From Arthrobacter frigidicola (lineage in GTDB: Bacteria; Actinomycetota; Actinomycetes; Actinomycetales; Micrococcaceae), in assembly GCA_003602285.1 (NCBI GenBank), contig QZVU01000002.1, positions 248,001-312,000 on the forward strand: a stretch of 64,000 nt of DNA, read 5' to 3'. Position numbers and translations under genes: made by a program. Positions 17,423-27,278 of the stretch are shown here, piece by piece (the stretch's first letter is position 1; each line of letters starts with the position of its first letter). The notes below the pieces were generated by a model, which saw nothing but the letters and a program-made list of their open reading frames with translations, was not told where the DNA came from and did not search any database.

Positions 17423-18355
17423 TCACCCGCCGTTCAGTTCCATATTGTCGATGAGCCGAACCGGACCGACCCGGGCTGCGACTAGCGCCAGCGCGGTCCC
17501 CGTGAACGGGGTGTTGGCGCAGGCAAAGGCGAGCGGTTCGAGGCTGAGCGGGTCGACGACCTCGAGGTACTCGAGGCTCACGGCGGGCACGCTGGCGATC
17601 ATCGCCAGCACCGAGTCGGGGTCAAGGGGCTCGTTCCGCTCCGCCCGTTCCCTCAGCATGCCCAGGGCCCGCTGCAGCACGAGGGCAGCCTCGCGTTCGG
17701 CTGCGGAGAGGAAGCGGTTGCGGCTCGACAGGGCCAGGCCGTCGGCGTCCCTCACCGTGGGCACGCCGACGATGTCGACGGGGAAATTGAGGTCGCGCAC
17801 CATGCGCTTCACGAGCGCCAGCTGCTGGGCGTCCTTCCGGCCGAAGTACGCGCGGTAGCCGGCGGCGGCGTCGGGGGCACCGAGGTTCAGGAGCTTCGCC
17901 ACGACGGTGAGCATGCCGTCGAAGTGTCCCGGCCGGAACGCCCCTTCAAGTTTCTCCCCGAGGGCGCCGGCCTGCAGTCGAACCTGCGGGGGGCCGTCGG
18001 GGTAGACCTCCTCGGCCGCCGGGGCGAAGACCAGGTCCACCCCCTGGGCGCCCAGCAGTTCGAGATCGGCCTCAAGGGTGCGCGGGTAACGGTCGAGGTC
18101 GGCCTGTTCGCCGAACTGCAGCGGATTGACGAAGATCGTGACCACGACGACGTCGTTCTCGGCGCGGGCCGCCGCGGCCAGGGCGGCGTGGCCGGCGTGG
18201 AGCGCGCCCATCGTCGGCACCAGTCCCAGTGACGGACGCCGCGCGGCCCCGCCCCGGGGATTTTCTGCGGCCCGGAGGAGCAGCTCGGCGCCGGCGCTGC
18301 GGAGCTCGCCTGCCGTCGTGACGAGCCTTGGAATGCCCGGGGTTGTCTCGGTCAT
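17423..18355 (-). CDS. panC: Pantothenate synthetase PanC
   Basis: Condenses pantoate with beta-alanine, using ATP, in pantothenate (CoA) synthesis. The 310-residue protein has the HIGH-like [30 protein letters not shown], the [19 protein letters not shown] segment and the KMSKS-equivalent region SSRNRFLS. The ATG overlaps the DUF2520 stop by four bases (ATGA), so the two are co-translated. The pairing with the DUF2520 dehydrogenase suggests it may supply pantoate, though this is inference. Confidence 0.96.
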   Translation of the reverse strand: MTETTPGIPRLVTTAGELRSAGAELLLRAAENPRGGAARRPSLGLVPTMGALHAGHAALAAAARAENDVVVVTIFVNPLQFGEQADLDRYPRTLEADLELLGAQGVDLVFAPAAEEVYPDGPPQVRLQAGALGEKLEGAFRPGHFDGMLTVVAKLLNLGAPDAAAGYRAYFGRKDAQQLALVKRMVRDLNFPVDIVGVPTVRDADGLALSSRNRFLSAAEREAALVLQRALGMLRERAERNEPLDPDSVLAMIASVPAVSLEYLEVVDPLSLEPLAFACANTPFTGTALALVAARVGPVRLIDNMELNGG

Positions 18356-19266
18356 CGTTCGTCCTTGGTGGGGGTCGGTTCAAGGGCCGCAAGCACCGCT
18401 GCTCCCTGCTCGGCGCTGAGCAGGCCGCGGTCGAGCGCGCGCAGGGTGGTGGCCCGGGCCATGTCGCGGTAGGCAAGGGCGACGTCGGCCGCGTCGTGGC
18501 GGGCCAGTGCGGCGGTGTGGGCTCGAACGGTCTCCACGTCGCCGCGGGCGACCGGGCCGGTCAGGGCCGACTCCCCCGAGCTCAGCGCATTTTCGAGGGA
18601 GGCCTTCATGAGCGGGCCGAGCATCCGGTCTGGGCGCTGCACGCCGAGGTCACTGAGCAGCTGCGCGGACTGCGACGCCAGGGTGACCAGATGGTTCGAG
18701 GCATGGGCCAGTGCCGCGTGGTAGAGCGGCCGGCTCTCCTCCTCGATGATCACCGGCTCCGCACCCATCTCCACGACGAGGGCCTGGGCGATGGGCAGGA
18801 CCGCCGCGGGCGCGGTGATGCCGAAGGTGCACTCGGGGAGGCGTCCGAGGTCAAGGCTGAGTCCGGTGAACGTCATCGCCGGGTGGATGGCCAGCGGGAT
18901 GGCGCCGGCGCGGCGGGCCGGGGCGAGGACCTCGGTGCCGGAGCGGCCGGAGGTGTGGACCACGAGCTGTCCGGGCTGCCAGACCCCCAGGCGTGCCAGG
19001 CCTTCGACGAGCCCGGGGAGGGCGTCATCGGGCACGGCAAGGAGCACCAGTTCGGCCCGTTCGACGATGACGGGGATGTCGAGGATGGGCACCCCGGGCA
19101 GGAGGGTTTCCGCGCGCTCCCGGCTCGCTTCCGAGACCGCGGACACTCCGACCACGGCGTGTCCTGCGGTGCGCAGGGCGGCGCCGAGGACCGCGCCGAC
19201 CCTGCCGGCTCCGATGACGCCCACCCCGAGGCGTCCGGGTCTGCGTGAGGCTTCAGCGTTGTTCAT
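18352..19266 (-). CDS. Rossmann-fold DUF2520 oxidoreductase-like protein
   Basis: About 304 residues with an N-terminal NAD(P)-binding motif ([18 protein letters not shown]) and a C-terminal helical domain ([17 protein letters not shown]), the F420-dependent/DUF2520 dehydrogenase-like architecture. It resembles ketopantoate reductase and pyrroline carboxylate reductase in layout. The position directly before panC suggests a role in pantoate formation, but substrate and cofactor are unproved. The ATG at 19266 overlaps the upstream bPH_2 gene by 14 bases; a start 15 codons earlier is less likely. Confidence 0.85.
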   Translation of the reverse strand: MNNAEASRRPGRLGVGVIGAGRVGAVLGAALRTAGHAVVGVSAVSEASRERAETLLPGVPILDIPVIVERAELVLLAVPDDALPGLVEGLARLGVWQPGQLVVHTSGRSGTEVLAPARRAGAIPLAIHPAMTFTGLSLDLGRLPECTFGITAPAAVLPIAQALVVEMGAEPVIIEEESRPLYHAALAHASNHLVTLASQSAQLLSDLGVQRPDRMLGPLMKASLENALSSGESALTGPVARGDVETVRAHTAALARHDAADVALAYRDMARATTLRALDRGLLSAEQGAAVLAALEPTPTKDER

Positions 19267-20998
19267 GGGTACCGGGTCCCTCCGGGATCTGCTGCCTGTT
19301 CGGCTGGTCAAGCGGTGACTGGTCAGGCGGTGGCTGGACGGGCGGTGGCTGGTCAGGCGGTGGCTGGACGGGCGGTGGCTGGACGGGCGCTCCCTGGTCC
19401 CGCGGCGGCGAGTCCGGCGGCTCGTGCGGTTCGAAGCCGGCGCCGGGCGGGCCGTAGCTGGGCGGTGGAGGCATGACGGCGCCGGAGGGCTGCTGGATGG
19501 GCTTCATCCACTGTTCGGGGATGCTCCGCCGTCGCGCCTCCGCAGCGCGCCTGGCCTGCCCCGAGAACAGTTCGAGCGCCGCGGTTTCGTCGATGTGGCT
19601 CAGGGAGGGCGCGACCGGGCCTGGCGTCGTCTGCAGCTGCAGCTCCATCACCCGCAGTGCCCGCTCAAGGGGGCCCTGATGAAGGGACAGCGACTGCGTC
19701 CGCTCGTGGGGCACGACGGCGAGCCTGCGGTGGAAGAACCCCGAGCGGACGAGCAGGGCCGTGCCGGTCACGGCGAAGCCGCTGCGCCGCCAGGTCAGCG
19801 GTGCGAGCCACCGGGCGCGGCGCGGCGCCGTGGTGAAGCCCTCGGCCGCCCCCGAGGCGTCCAGGCCGGCGGAGAAGACCTCCAACGGGCGCACAGTGCC
19901 GGGGTCGGGCAGGACGAGCGCGAGGATGGCGAACACTTCGGCACGGGTTCCGACGGGCAGCAGCGTGGCCCGGGCCTGGCCCTCGCCCGGGGCGCCGGCC
20001 CCGTACCCGGCGACATTGGCGTTGATCCGGTACCAGCCCTTGAGCCGCCAGAGCAGCGGCTGGTCGATTCCGACGGCCTGGACCCGCCCCGGCGGGACGG
20101 TCTGCGCCCGGGTGTCGAGCAGTCCGTACCGGACCCGGATGCCGTCGGGTGAGAGGGCGGCCCGGAAGTTGTAGCCGGAGTTGAGCGCGCTCCAGTACGC
20201 GCCGGCGACACCCAGTGCCATGGGGATGAGGGTCGGTGCCGCGAACGGGGTGCGGTACACCACCGTCACTGTGGCGACGATGACCACCGCGGTCAGGAGC
20301 AGCACGGTGGTGCCGGAGAGCAGGACCGCGCCGATCACCCGGCCGGACGGCACCGCGACGACCTCCCGCTCGGGCGCCTCGGCGATGCCGCCGGAGGCAT
20401 CGGGGGCCACCGAGGCGCCGGAGGCGCGGGCAAGGATGGTGGCCCGGAGCTGCTGGGCCTCGGTGAGGCGGAGGAAGGCGAGGCGGACCGCCGACTCGCC
20501 GGCATCGGCCACTTCGAACTTCAGCTCGGCCAGTCCGAAGATGCGGGCGAGGAAGGGCTGGACGACATCGATCGCCTGGACGCGGTCGAGGCGGGCCTGC
20601 CGGTTCTGCCGGAACAGGACGCCCGAATTCACGCGCACGTACTCGGCGGTGACCTGGTAGCGGGTGAAGTACCAGGACACGAGGAACCCGAGCGCGATCA
20701 GGACGACGAGGCCCAGGATGAGCGCGATGGTCAGCCCGATCCCAAGAGCACCCGGCAGCCCTTCCCGGGCACCGGGGCCGAACAGGCCTTCGAACCAGTC
20801 CCTGCCGAAGAAGAACGCGATGGCGGCAAGCGCAATCCAGCCGCGGACCAGCGGGGAGATCACCGAGACCCGGCGCCAGCTGTCATCGACCGTTCCGGGC
20901 GCCGGCGGGGCACCCGGCAGGAGCCCGTCCGACGGGCCCGCCCCGTCGCGGGGCGGGCCGGGGTAGGGCATTCCGGGGTGCGGGTCGGGGACGCTCAC
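19253..20998 (-). CDS. Membrane protein with three bPH_2 domains and a proline-rich tail (YdbT-like)
   Basis: A 581-residue membrane protein. Two membrane segments near residues 50-110 precede a first bPH_2 domain (RVNSGVLFRQNRQARLDRVQ). Another membrane pair and second (YGLLDTRAQTVPPGRVQAVG) and third (SGFFHRRLAVVPHERTQSL) bPH_2 domains follow. The last ~90 residues are proline-rich with a five-residue repeat, PPP(V/D)Q. It resembles Bacillus YdbT, which with YdbS is linked to resistance to antimicrobial peptides. It overlaps the smaller bPH_2 gene by four bases, giving a YdbS/YdbT-type pair. Confidence 0.85.
   Translation of the reverse strand: MSVPDPHPGMPYPGPPRDGAGPSDGLLPGAPPAPGTVDDSWRRVSVISPLVRGWIALAAIAFFFGRDWFEGLFGPGAREGLPGALGIGLTIALILGLVVLIALGFLVSWYFTRYQVTAEYVRVNSGVLFRQNRQARLDRVQAIDVVQPFLARIFGLAELKFEVADAGESAVRLAFLRLTEAQQLRATILARASGASVAPDASGGIAEAPEREVVAVPSGRVIGAVLLSGTTVLLLTAVVIVATVTVVYRTPFAAPTLIPMALGVAGAYWSALNSGYNFRAALSPDGIRVRYGLLDTRAQTVPPGRVQAVGIDQPLLWRLKGWYRINANVAGYGAGAPGEGQARATLLPVGTRAEVFAILALVLPDPGTVRPLEVFSAGLDASGAAEGFTTAPRRARWLAPLTWRRSGFAVTGTALLVRSGFFHRRLAVVPHERTQSLSLHQGPLERALRVMELQLQTTPGPVAPSLSHIDETAALELFSGQARRAAEARRRSIPEQWMKPIQQPSGAVMPPPPSYGPPGAGFEPHEPPDSPPRDQGAPVQPPPVQPPPDQPPPVQPPPDQSPLDQPNRQQIPEGPGTHEQR
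19311..19385 (-). repeat. 15-bp tandem repeat encoding PPP(V/D)Q
   Basis: Five units of GGCGGTGGCTGGACG or GGCGGTGGCTGGTCA (plus-strand reading; the first unit is diverged) lie inside the tail of the bPH_2 gene. The period is a multiple of three, so copy-number change would alter tail length without a frameshift. Confidence 0.85.
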
Positions 20999-21510
20999 AG
21001 ACCCGCCAGCCGTGCTTCCCCGCGGCTCGAAAGCTGCTCGCGGAGCCTAGCTCCCTCGGCGGCGGGAAGGCCCGGGATGGCGGCGTTGGTGGCCGGGGAG
21101 GCCGTGTGCAGTTTGAGGGTGCACAACCCGAACGCGCGCTCGAGGGGGCCCACGGCGACGTCGACGTACTGCATGCGGCCGTAGGGCACCACGAGGGTGC
21201 GCTGGAAGATGACGCCGCTGCGGATCAACAGGTCGTCGTCGCGCTCGGCATACCCGAGGGCGCGCACCTGGCGCGGAAGCAGCAGTCCCCTCCATGCACT
21301 GATGAGGAGCACGACGGCCGGCAGGGCAATGGCGATGGCCAGCGGCGGGAAGTCCGGCCACACCCCGGCGAGCCGGAGGATCAGCGGGATGCTGAAGATC
21401 AGCAGGTAGATCACCGAACCGATGAACCAGCCGATCAGGCGCACCCGGAGGTACTTGGGTGAGACCCTCGACCAGACAATGCCTTCGGGGTCGATCGGTT
21501 CCCTACGCAT
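20995..21510 (-). CDS. bPH_2 domain membrane protein (YdbS-like)
   Basis: A 171-residue protein with two membrane segments (WFIGSVIYLLIFSIPLILRL and PPLAIAIALPAVVLLISAW) and one C-terminal bPH_2 domain (LIRSGVIFQRTLVVPYGRMQ). It matches the YdbS partner of YdbS/YdbT pairs and is translationally coupled to the larger partner (ATGA-type overlap). It also overlaps DUF3180 upstream by eight bases, so the DUF3180-bPH_2-bPH_2-DUF2520-panC run looks like one operon continuing from the folate genes. Confidence 0.87.
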   Translation of the reverse strand: MRREPIDPEGIVWSRVSPKYLRVRLIGWFIGSVIYLLIFSIPLILRLAGVWPDFPPLAIAIALPAVVLLISAWRGLLLPRQVRALGYAERDDDLLIRSGVIFQRTLVVPYGRMQYVDVAVGPLERAFGLCTLKLHTASPATNAAIPGLPAAEGARLREQLSSRGEARLAGL

Positions 21511-21991
21511 ACTCTCCCTCGCTTGTTCCCGGGGTGCCGGCGCCGCCCTCGTCCTCGGGCGGGATCCTGCAGAACCCCTCGACGACCAGGCCGACGACGA
21601 CCATGACGATACCGCCGGCCATCAGGGCGAGGGTCCCCCACGCCGGTCCAAAGGTATCGCGAACGGCCAGCAGGGAGAGCTGGTCAACGAAGATGCCCGT
21701 ATGCCAGCCGAGGCTCAGGGCGCCCGCGTAGGCCGTCGCCTGGGCCAGCACCAGGGTGCGGGCCGCGAGGATCGGGTTCAGCTCACGGTCCCGTTTTCCG
21801 TTGCGCCACCGCAGCACCCGCACGCCGAACACGAGCGTCACGGCGATGATCAGGGCGACCGTGAGCAGCGAACTCAGGTGGAGTGAAGGGGTGGGGTAAC
21901 CGTTGCGGCCCGCCCAGAAGTTGACGGTCCAGCCGACAATGCCCGAGACGATGCCGATGCCAAGCAGCCAACTGAACCGAATGCTCGTCAT
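21503..21991 (-). CDS. DUF3180 membrane protein
   Basis: A 162-residue protein with four hydrophobic segments: ten or so at the N-terminus (FSWLLGIGIVSGIVGWTV), LLTVALIIAVTLVFGVRVL, LVLAQATAYAGALSLGW, and LALMAGGIVMVVVGLVVEGF, then an acidic tail. This is the actinobacterial DUF3180 family, routinely found just after folK. The function is unknown. It starts seven bases after the folK stop. Confidence 0.9.
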   Translation of the reverse strand: MTSIRFSWLLGIGIVSGIVGWTVNFWAGRNGYPTPSLHLSSLLTVALIIAVTLVFGVRVLRWRNGKRDRELNPILAARTLVLAQATAYAGALSLGWHTGIFVDQLSLLAVRDTFGPAWGTLALMAGGIVMVVVGLVVEGFCRIPPEDEGGAGTPGTSEGEYA

Positions 21992-21997
21992 GTGCGG

Positions 21998-22522
21998 CTA
22001 GCCTTCCTGGAACAGGGCCAGGCCCGGGAGGTCGGCGGCATTGGCGGCGAGTTCGGCGACGGACACCCCGCCGAGGGTTGCCGCGGGGTCCATCAGGGAC
22101 CACGGTTTCAGGACGAAGGCCCGTTCGGCCGCACGGGGGTGGGGCACCGTCAGCCGCGGATCGGTCGAGGTCCATGCCCCAAAGATGATGATGTCGATGT
22201 CGAGGGTCCGCGGCCCCCACCGCACGGTGCGGGTCCTCAGGTGCTTCTGCTCGACCGCCTGGCAGTGTGCCAGCAGTTCATAGGGTCCGAGGTCAGTGGC
22301 GACCTCGATGACCTGGTTGAGGTAATCCGGCTGTTCCGGTCCGCCGACGGCCCGGGTGCGCACCACGGGCGAGACGGCCGTGAGCCGCACCCGGTCGCCT
22401 CCGGTGAGGTCCGCGACGGCCGACGCCAGCGTGCCGCGGCTCTCCCCGAGGTTGCTGCCCAGGGCCAGGACGGCCCGGGTCCCGGGAGCCGCGCCGTCCA
22501 GAGTCCGGGAGGCTGTTGTCAC
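21998..22522 (-). CDS. folK: 2-amino-4-hydroxy-6-hydroxymethyldihydropteridine pyrophosphokinase FolK
   Basis: Transfers pyrophosphate from ATP to 6-hydroxymethyl-dihydropterin. The 174 residues show LALGSNLGESRGTL, the substrate loop YLNQVIEV, and the signature RTVRWGPRTLDIDIIIFG with the two metal-binding Asp residues, then PHPRAAERAFVLKPW. It starts at GTG 22522, overlapping the folB stop by four bases. Third step in the local folate operon, between FolB and FolP. Confidence 0.97.
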   Translation of the reverse strand: MTTASRTLDGAAPGTRAVLALGSNLGESRGTLASAVADLTGGDRVRLTAVSPVVRTRAVGGPEQPDYLNQVIEVATDLGPYELLAHCQAVEQKHLRTRTVRWGPRTLDIDIIIFGAWTSTDPRLTVPHPRAAERAFVLKPWSLMDPAATLGGVSVAELAANAADLPGLALFQEG

Positions 22523-22896
22523 TGCCTGCCCCTGTGGATCGTGACGGCGACGTCGCCGAAGGGCACGGGGATGGGGGCCTTCGGTTTGTGCACGGTGACG
22601 TCGACCGCCTCGACGGGGTAACGGGCGAGGATCTCGGCTGCGATCGTTTCGGCCAGCGCCTCGATCAGCTGGAACGGCTTCCCGGCGATGATGGAACTGA
22701 CCAGCTCGGCGACCTCGCCGTAGTGGGCCGTCCGGGTGAGGTCGTCGCTGGTTCCGGCGGGGCGCAGGTCGAGGTGGAGGACGACGTCGACGAGGAAGGG
22801 CTGGCCGTCCCGCCGCTCGAAGTCGAAGACCCCGTGGTGGCCGATGGCGCTGATGCCCGTCAGCGAGACTGCGTCGAGCTGCCGGAGCGCCGTCAT
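22519..22896 (-). CDS. folB: Dihydroneopterin aldolase FolB
   Basis: Cleaves dihydroneopterin to 6-hydroxymethyl-dihydropterin and glycolaldehyde. The 125-residue protein has the family pattern TGISAIGHHGVFDFERRDGQ, the DDLTRTAHYGEVAELV region and the C-terminal VTVHKPKAPIPVPFGDVAVTI containing the catalytic Lys. Both its ends overlap neighbours by four bases (folP upstream, folK downstream), so it is tightly coupled in folE-folP-folB-folK. Confidence 0.97.
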   Translation of the reverse strand: MTALRQLDAVSLTGISAIGHHGVFDFERRDGQPFLVDVVLHLDLRPAGTSDDLTRTAHYGEVAELVSSIIAGKPFQLIEALAETIAAEILARYPVEAVDVTVHKPKAPIPVPFGDVAVTIHRGRQ

Positions 22897-23810
22897 CGGG
22901 AGCCCTGGCCGGCCCAGGCCGAGGCGACCTTGACGGCGTCGAGGGTGGGGCCGACGTCGTGCACCCGGACCGCCCAGGCGCCGTTCGCGGCGGCGAGCGC
23001 GGAGACCGCCAGGGTCGCCGCGTCGCGTTCGGCCGGCACCGCCGGCCTCCCTGCCGAGGTCAGCAGGGTGCCGAGGAAGCGCTTGCGGGAGGCCGCGACG
23101 AGCACCCGGTGGCCGAGGGACCCGAGGCGGTCGAGGGAGCGGAGCAGCTCCCAGTTGTGCACGCCGGTCTTGGCGAAGCCGAGGCCCGGATCCAGGATGA
23201 TGTTTCCGGGCTTCACCCCCGCCGCGACGAAGGTGTCGCGCACCTCGAGGAGTTCGGCGATGACCTCCTCGACGACGTTGGAGTAGGTGGCCAGGGAGTC
23301 CATCGTCTCGGCCGTCCCCCGGCGGTGCGTCAGGATGTAGGGCACGCCCAGTTCGGCGGCCAGGGCGGGCATGTCGGGGTCGAAGCCGTTCCCCGAGATG
23401 TCGTTGATGATGCCGGCCCCCGCCCGGACCGCCTGGGCGGCCGTCTCGGGGTGCATGGTGTCGATGCTGACGAGCGCGCCGGCCTTGACCAGTGCCCGCA
23501 CCACGGGAAGTACGCGCTGGAGTTCCTCCTCGACCGGCACCGCGGCGGCGCCGGGGCGGGTCGATTCTCCGCCGACGTCGATGATGTCGGCCCCGGCGTA
23601 GTGCATCCGCAATCCGTGCGCGATGGCGTCGTCGGTCGATGAGTACTTTCCGCCGTCGCTGAAGGAGTCGGGGGTGACATTGAGGATCCCCATCACCACG
23701 GTGCGGTCAGCAGGCAGCGCCTCGAAGGTGCGCGGGACGCGCACCGGCCGGATCACCGGAAGGGGTGAGGTGGCGGGGCCGGTCCCGGGGGCTGCGGCGA
23801 GTGAATCCAA
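22893..23810 (-). CDS. folP: Dihydropteroate synthase FolP
   Basis: Joins 6-hydroxymethyl-dihydropterin pyrophosphate to p-aminobenzoate; the target of sulfonamides. The 305-residue TIM barrel has VVMGILNVTPDSFSDGGKY, the DIIDVGGESTRPGA motif, GAGIINDISGN and the late RVHDVGPTLDAVKVASAW. An N-terminal extension of ~35 residues precedes the barrel. It begins eight bases after the folE stop. Confidence 0.97.
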   Translation of the reverse strand: MDSLAAAPGTGPATSPLPVIRPVRVPRTFEALPADRTVVMGILNVTPDSFSDGGKYSSTDDAIAHGLRMHYAGADIIDVGGESTRPGAAAVPVEEELQRVLPVVRALVKAGALVSIDTMHPETAAQAVRAGAGIINDISGNGFDPDMPALAAELGVPYILTHRRGTAETMDSLATYSNVVEEVIAELLEVRDTFVAAGVKPGNIILDPGLGFAKTGVHNWELLRSLDRLGSLGHRVLVAASRKRFLGTLLTSAGRPAVPAERDAATLAVSALAAANGAWAVRVHDVGPTLDAVKVASAWAGQGSR

Positions 23811-23818
23811 GGGGTGTC

Positions 23819-24436
23819 CTATCTTCCAAGTATCAGGCTCATGGCCTCGGCGCGGGTGGCCGTTTCACGGATCTGGCCGCGTACGGCCGACGTCACCGTC
23901 TTCGCACCCGGTTTCCGGATGCCCCGCATTGACATGCACATATGCTCACACTCGATGACGACGATCGCACCCTTGGGCTTGAGGTGCGTCATGAGTGCCT
24001 CGACGATCTGCGTCGTCAGCCGTTCCTGCACCTGCGGCCGGCGGGCGTAGACCTCGACCAGCCGGGCCAGTTTGCTCAGGCCCGTGACCCGGCCGTCCTC
24101 GGAGGGGATGTACCCCACGTGGGCGGAGCCGTGGAACGGCACCAGGTGGTGCTCGCAGGTGGAGTAGAAGGGAATGTCCTTCACCACCACCAGCTCCTGG
24201 TGATCGAGCTCGAAGGAGGTCGAGAGGACGTCGGCGGCGTCCTGGTGGAGCCCCGCGAACATTTCCGCGTAGGCCCGTGCCACGCGCCGCGGTGTCTCCA
24301 CCAGCCCGTCACGGTCGGGATCCTCGCCGATCGCGGCGAGGATCTCCCGGACGGCCCGCTGGATGCGGGGCTGGTCAACCGGGGATCCCGAGGCGGCCAG
24401 GGCGGCGTCGATCACGTCGTTGTCGAAGTCAGTCAC
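23819..24436 (-). CDS. folE: GTP cyclohydrolase I FolE
   Basis: Makes 7,8-dihydroneopterin triphosphate from GTP, the first step of folate synthesis. About 205 residues with the zinc/catalytic pattern [38 protein letters not shown], and a late [16 protein letters not shown] with the second Cys ligand. The GTG at 24436 ([11 protein letters not shown]) is preferred: a TAGGAT box lies seven bases upstream, and the upstream extension of the frame overlaps ftsH and is low-complexity. It heads folE-folP-folB-folK after ftsH. Confidence 0.96.
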   Translation of the reverse strand: MTDFDNDVIDAALAASGSPVDQPRIQRAVREILAAIGEDPDRDGLVETPRRVARAYAEMFAGLHQDAADVLSTSFELDHQELVVVKDIPFYSTCEHHLVPFHGSAHVGYIPSEDGRVTGLSKLARLVEVYARRPQVQERLTTQIVEALMTHLKPKGAIVVIECEHMCMSMRGIRKPGAKTVTSAVRGQIRETATRAEAMSLILGR

Positions 24437-24443
24437 GGCTCTG

Positions 24444-24449
24444 ATCCTA
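24444..24449 (-). promoter_or_regulatory. -10 box of the folE operon (leaderless start)
   Basis: On the minus strand TAGGAT is followed by CAGAGCC and the folE GTG. It lies in the 40-base gap after ftsH, so the folate genes can be transcribed independently of ftsH. Confidence 0.5.
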
Positions 24450-24476
24450 TCCCTGTGCCCGCGGGCCGGCCGCCCC

Positions 24477-26552
24477 CTAGGGCTGCCGGGACCCGCTCCC
24501 GCCCTTGCCGTCGACGGCGGCGCCGTCGGACTCGGGCGAGGGGAGGTCGGAGCCGTGGACGTCGAAGTCACCGGGGATGTCGGCCTCGGCGATCTGGTCC
24601 TGCGGCGCGACGGTTTCGGGCGCGGGCTGGCCGTTCTGCGCCGCCTGGGCCCGCTCCTTGGCCGAGACGACCGGGGGCAGCGAATGCACGGGGCGGGAGT
24701 CCTTCGACAGCCACACGTTGCGCAGGCCGCGCTTGCGTACGCTCGCGAAGACCTCCGCGATCTCGGCCTGGTTCAGGGTCTCCCGCTCGAGCAGTTCGAG
24801 CGCGAGGCGGTCGAGCACGTCGCGGTTCTCGGTGAGGATCTCGTAGGCCTCATCGTGGGCGTTGTCGATCAGCCGGCGCACCTCTTCATCGACGACGAAG
24901 GCCACCTGGTCCGAGTAGTCGCGGTCGCTTCCCATGTCCCGGCCCAGGAAGGGCTCCCCGGCGCCCTGGCCGAGCTTCACGGCGCCGATGCGCTCGCTCA
25001 TCCCGTACTGGGTGACCATCTTCCGGGCGGTGCCGGTGGCCTTCTCGATGTCGTTCGAGGCGCCGGTGGAGGGGTCGTGGAAGACGATCTCCTCGGCGAC
25101 CCGGCCGCCCATGGCGTAGGCGAGCTGGTCGAGCAGTTCATTGCGGGTGACCGAGTACTTATCGTCCATTGGCAGCACCATGGTGTAGCCGAGGGCGCGT
25201 CCGCGCGGCAGGATGGTGATCTTCGTGACCGGGTCGGTGTTCCGCAGGGCCGCGGCGACCAGGGCGTGTCCGCCCTCGTGATACGCGGTGATCTTACGTT
25301 CGAGTTCCTTCATGACGCGGCTGCGCTTCTGCGGGCCGGCGATGACGCGGTCGATGGCCTCATCGAGCGCCCGGTCGTCGATCAGCTGCGCGTTCGAACG
25401 GGCGGTGAGCAGCGCCGCCTCGTTGAGTACGTTCGCCAGGTCCGCACCGGTGAATCCGGGGGTCTTCTTGGCGACAGACTTCAGGTCCACCCCGGGCGCC
25501 ATCGGCTTTCCCTTGGCGTGGACGGAGAGGATGTGCTCCCGGCCCCTCATGTCGGGGGCCTCGACGCCGATCTGGCGGTCGAACCGGCCGGGGCGCAGCA
25601 GCGCCGGGTCCAGCACGTCCGGGCGGTTGGTGGCGGCGATGAGGATGACGTTGGTGGTTGAGTCGAAGCCGTCCATCTCCACCAGGAGCTGGTTGAGGGT
25701 CTGCTCGCGCTCGTCGTTGCCGCCGCCGACGCCGGCACCGCGGTGACGGCCAACGGCGTCGATCTCGTCGACGAAGATGATGGCCGGGGAGTTGTTCTTG
25801 GCCTGCTCGAAGAGGTCACGGACGCGGGAGGCGCCCACACCGACGAACATCTCGACGAAGTCCGAGCCCGAAATCGAATAGAAGGGCACACCGGCCTCGC
25901 CGGCCACGGCCCGGGCCAGCAGGGTCTTACCCGTGCCGGGAGGCCCGTACAGCAGCACGCCCTTGGGAATCTTGGCGCCCAGGGCCTGGAATTTCGCCGG
26001 CTCCTGCAGGAACTCCTTGATCTCGAGGAGTTCCTCGACGGCCTCGTCGGCTCCGGCGACATCGGAGAAGGTGACCTGGGGCATGTCCTTGGAAATCAGC
26101 TTGGCCTTTGACTTGCCGAACTGCATCACCTTGGAGCCGCCGCCCTGCATGCGGCTGAGCAGGAACCAGAAGATCAGGCCGAGGATCAGGATCGGGAAGA
26201 TCAGGCTGAAGGCGCTCACGAACCAGTTGCTCTGCACGGGCTGATCGGTGAAGCCCTCGACGTCGGATTCGTTGACCGCCTCGACGACGTCCTCGGCACG
26301 GGCGGCACTGAAGAAGAACTGGACGCTGCGGCCCAGGTCCTCGTAGTCATCCCGGAGGGTCAGGTCGACGCGCTGCTCGCCGTCGTGGATCTTGGCCTGC
26401 TCGACCCGGTTGTCCTGCAGGAGCTCGAGGCCGACGTTGGTGTCGACCCTTCCGGAGCTGCCGCTGAACAGGTTGGGGACGATAAACAGGAGCCCGGCGA
26501 TTGCCAGGACAATCCAGATGACCGGCCCCTTGAACATGTTCTTATATTTCAT
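24477..26552 (-). CDS. ftsH: ATP-dependent zinc metalloprotease FtsH
   Basis: Membrane AAA+ protease for quality control. The 691-residue protein has two membrane segments (11-30 and 112-133) flanking an external domain, the AAA module with Walker A GPPGTGKT at 203-210, Walker [15 protein letters not shown] arginines near LRPGRFDR, and the M41 zinc site HEGGH at 425-429. The last ~50 residues are acidic and disordered. It lies between hpt and folE, the usual actinobacterial order tilS-hpt-ftsH-folE. Confidence 0.98.
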   Translation of the reverse strand: MKYKNMFKGPVIWIVLAIAGLLFIVPNLFSGSSGRVDTNVGLELLQDNRVEQAKIHDGEQRVDLTLRDDYEDLGRSVQFFFSAARAEDVVEAVNESDVEGFTDQPVQSNWFVSAFSLIFPILILGLIFWFLLSRMQGGGSKVMQFGKSKAKLISKDMPQVTFSDVAGADEAVEELLEIKEFLQEPAKFQALGAKIPKGVLLYGPPGTGKTLLARAVAGEAGVPFYSISGSDFVEMFVGVGASRVRDLFEQAKNNSPAIIFVDEIDAVGRHRGAGVGGGNDEREQTLNQLLVEMDGFDSTTNVILIAATNRPDVLDPALLRPGRFDRQIGVEAPDMRGREHILSVHAKGKPMAPGVDLKSVAKKTPGFTGADLANVLNEAALLTARSNAQLIDDRALDEAIDRVIAGPQKRSRVMKELERKITAYHEGGHALVAAALRNTDPVTKITILPRGRALGYTMVLPMDDKYSVTRNELLDQLAYAMGGRVAEEIVFHDPSTGASNDIEKATGTARKMVTQYGMSERIGAVKLGQGAGEPFLGRDMGSDRDYSDQVAFVVDEEVRRLIDNAHDEAYEILTENRDVLDRLALELLERETLNQAEIAEVFASVRKRGLRNVWLSKDSRPVHSLPPVVSAKERAQAAQNGQPAPETVAPQDQIAEADIPGDFDVHGSDLPSPESDGAAVDGKGGSGSRQP

Positions 26553-26634
26553 TCTTCTCAGGGCTGCGCGCCCTGTCCCTCCTGCTTATGCCGGAAATAC
26601 GGTGTTCCGTCCGCCGTCACCTCGAAACACTCAA

Positions 26635-26663
26635 GATATACACGGTTTCAGATTCAACACGTC
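26635..26663 (-). promoter_or_regulatory. AT-rich candidate promoter region of ftsH
   Basis: The 171-base gap between hpt and ftsH contains an AT-rich patch. On the minus strand it reads GTTGAATCTG then TATATC (26640-26635). The TATATC hexamer is a possible -10, but TTGAAT is only 11 bases upstream of it, so the pairing is not canonical. No other element was recognised in this gap. Confidence 0.3.
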
Positions 26664-26723
26664 CCGTTTGGGGCATAAGTTCCCTGTGGGCGGACAGCCC
26701 GGGCCCCGGCGGAGGCGCTCGGC

Positions 26724-27275
26724 CTACTCGTAGACGTGGGGGGCGAGGGTGCCGATGAAGTCGAGGTTCCGGTACTTTTCGGCGAAGTCGAGGCCGTATC
26801 CGACGACGAATTCATTGGGGATGTTGAACCCGACATATTTCACGTCGATGTCGACCTTCGCGGCGTCGGGCTTGCGCAGCAGGGTGCAGATTTCGACCGA
26901 GGCGGGGCCGCGGGAGAGGAGGTTGGCCTTGAGCCAGGACAGCGTCAGGCCGGAGTCGATGATGTCCTCGGCGATGAGCACGTGCTTGCCCATCAGGTCG
27001 GTTTCAAGGTCCTTGAGGATCCGCACCACGCCGGAGGACTGGGTGCCCGAGCCGTAGGAGGACACCGCCATCCAGTCCATGGTGATGTGGGAGTGAAGTG
27101 CCCGGGCCAGGTCGGCCATCACCATCACGGCGCCCTTGAGCACGCCCACGAGGAGGATCTCACGGCCCTGGTAGTCCGCGTCGATCTCGGCTGCGAGTTC
27201 GTTGACGCGCTGCTGAATCTGTTCCTTGCTGAACAGGACGTGCTTCAGGTCTGACTCGACGTCGTTGGAATCCAC
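26724..27275 (-). CDS. hpt: Hypoxanthine phosphoribosyltransferase
   Basis: Salvages hypoxanthine or guanine with PRPP. The 183-residue protein has the type I PRTase signature VLIAEDIIDSGLTLSW, an active-site loop region MDWMAVSSYGSGTQSSG and NEFVVGYGLDFAEKYRNL binding the purine. The start is probably GTG 27275, since AGGAG is six bases upstream; the TTG just before is too close. It lies three bases after the tilS stop, so the two are coupled. Confidence 0.97.
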   Translation of the reverse strand: MDSNDVESDLKHVLFSKEQIQQRVNELAAEIDADYQGREILLVGVLKGAVMVMADLARALHSHITMDWMAVSSYGSGTQSSGVVRILKDLETDLMGKHVLIAEDIIDSGLTLSWLKANLLSRGPASVEICTLLRKPDAAKVDIDVKYVGFNIPNEFVVGYGLDFAEKYRNLDFIGTLAPHVYE

Positions 27276-27278
27276 CAA

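Noticed and set aside
19311-19385. A possible CRISPR-like array
   Set aside because: Units are only 15 bp, contiguous without spacers, and encode a proline-rich repeat in a real protein.
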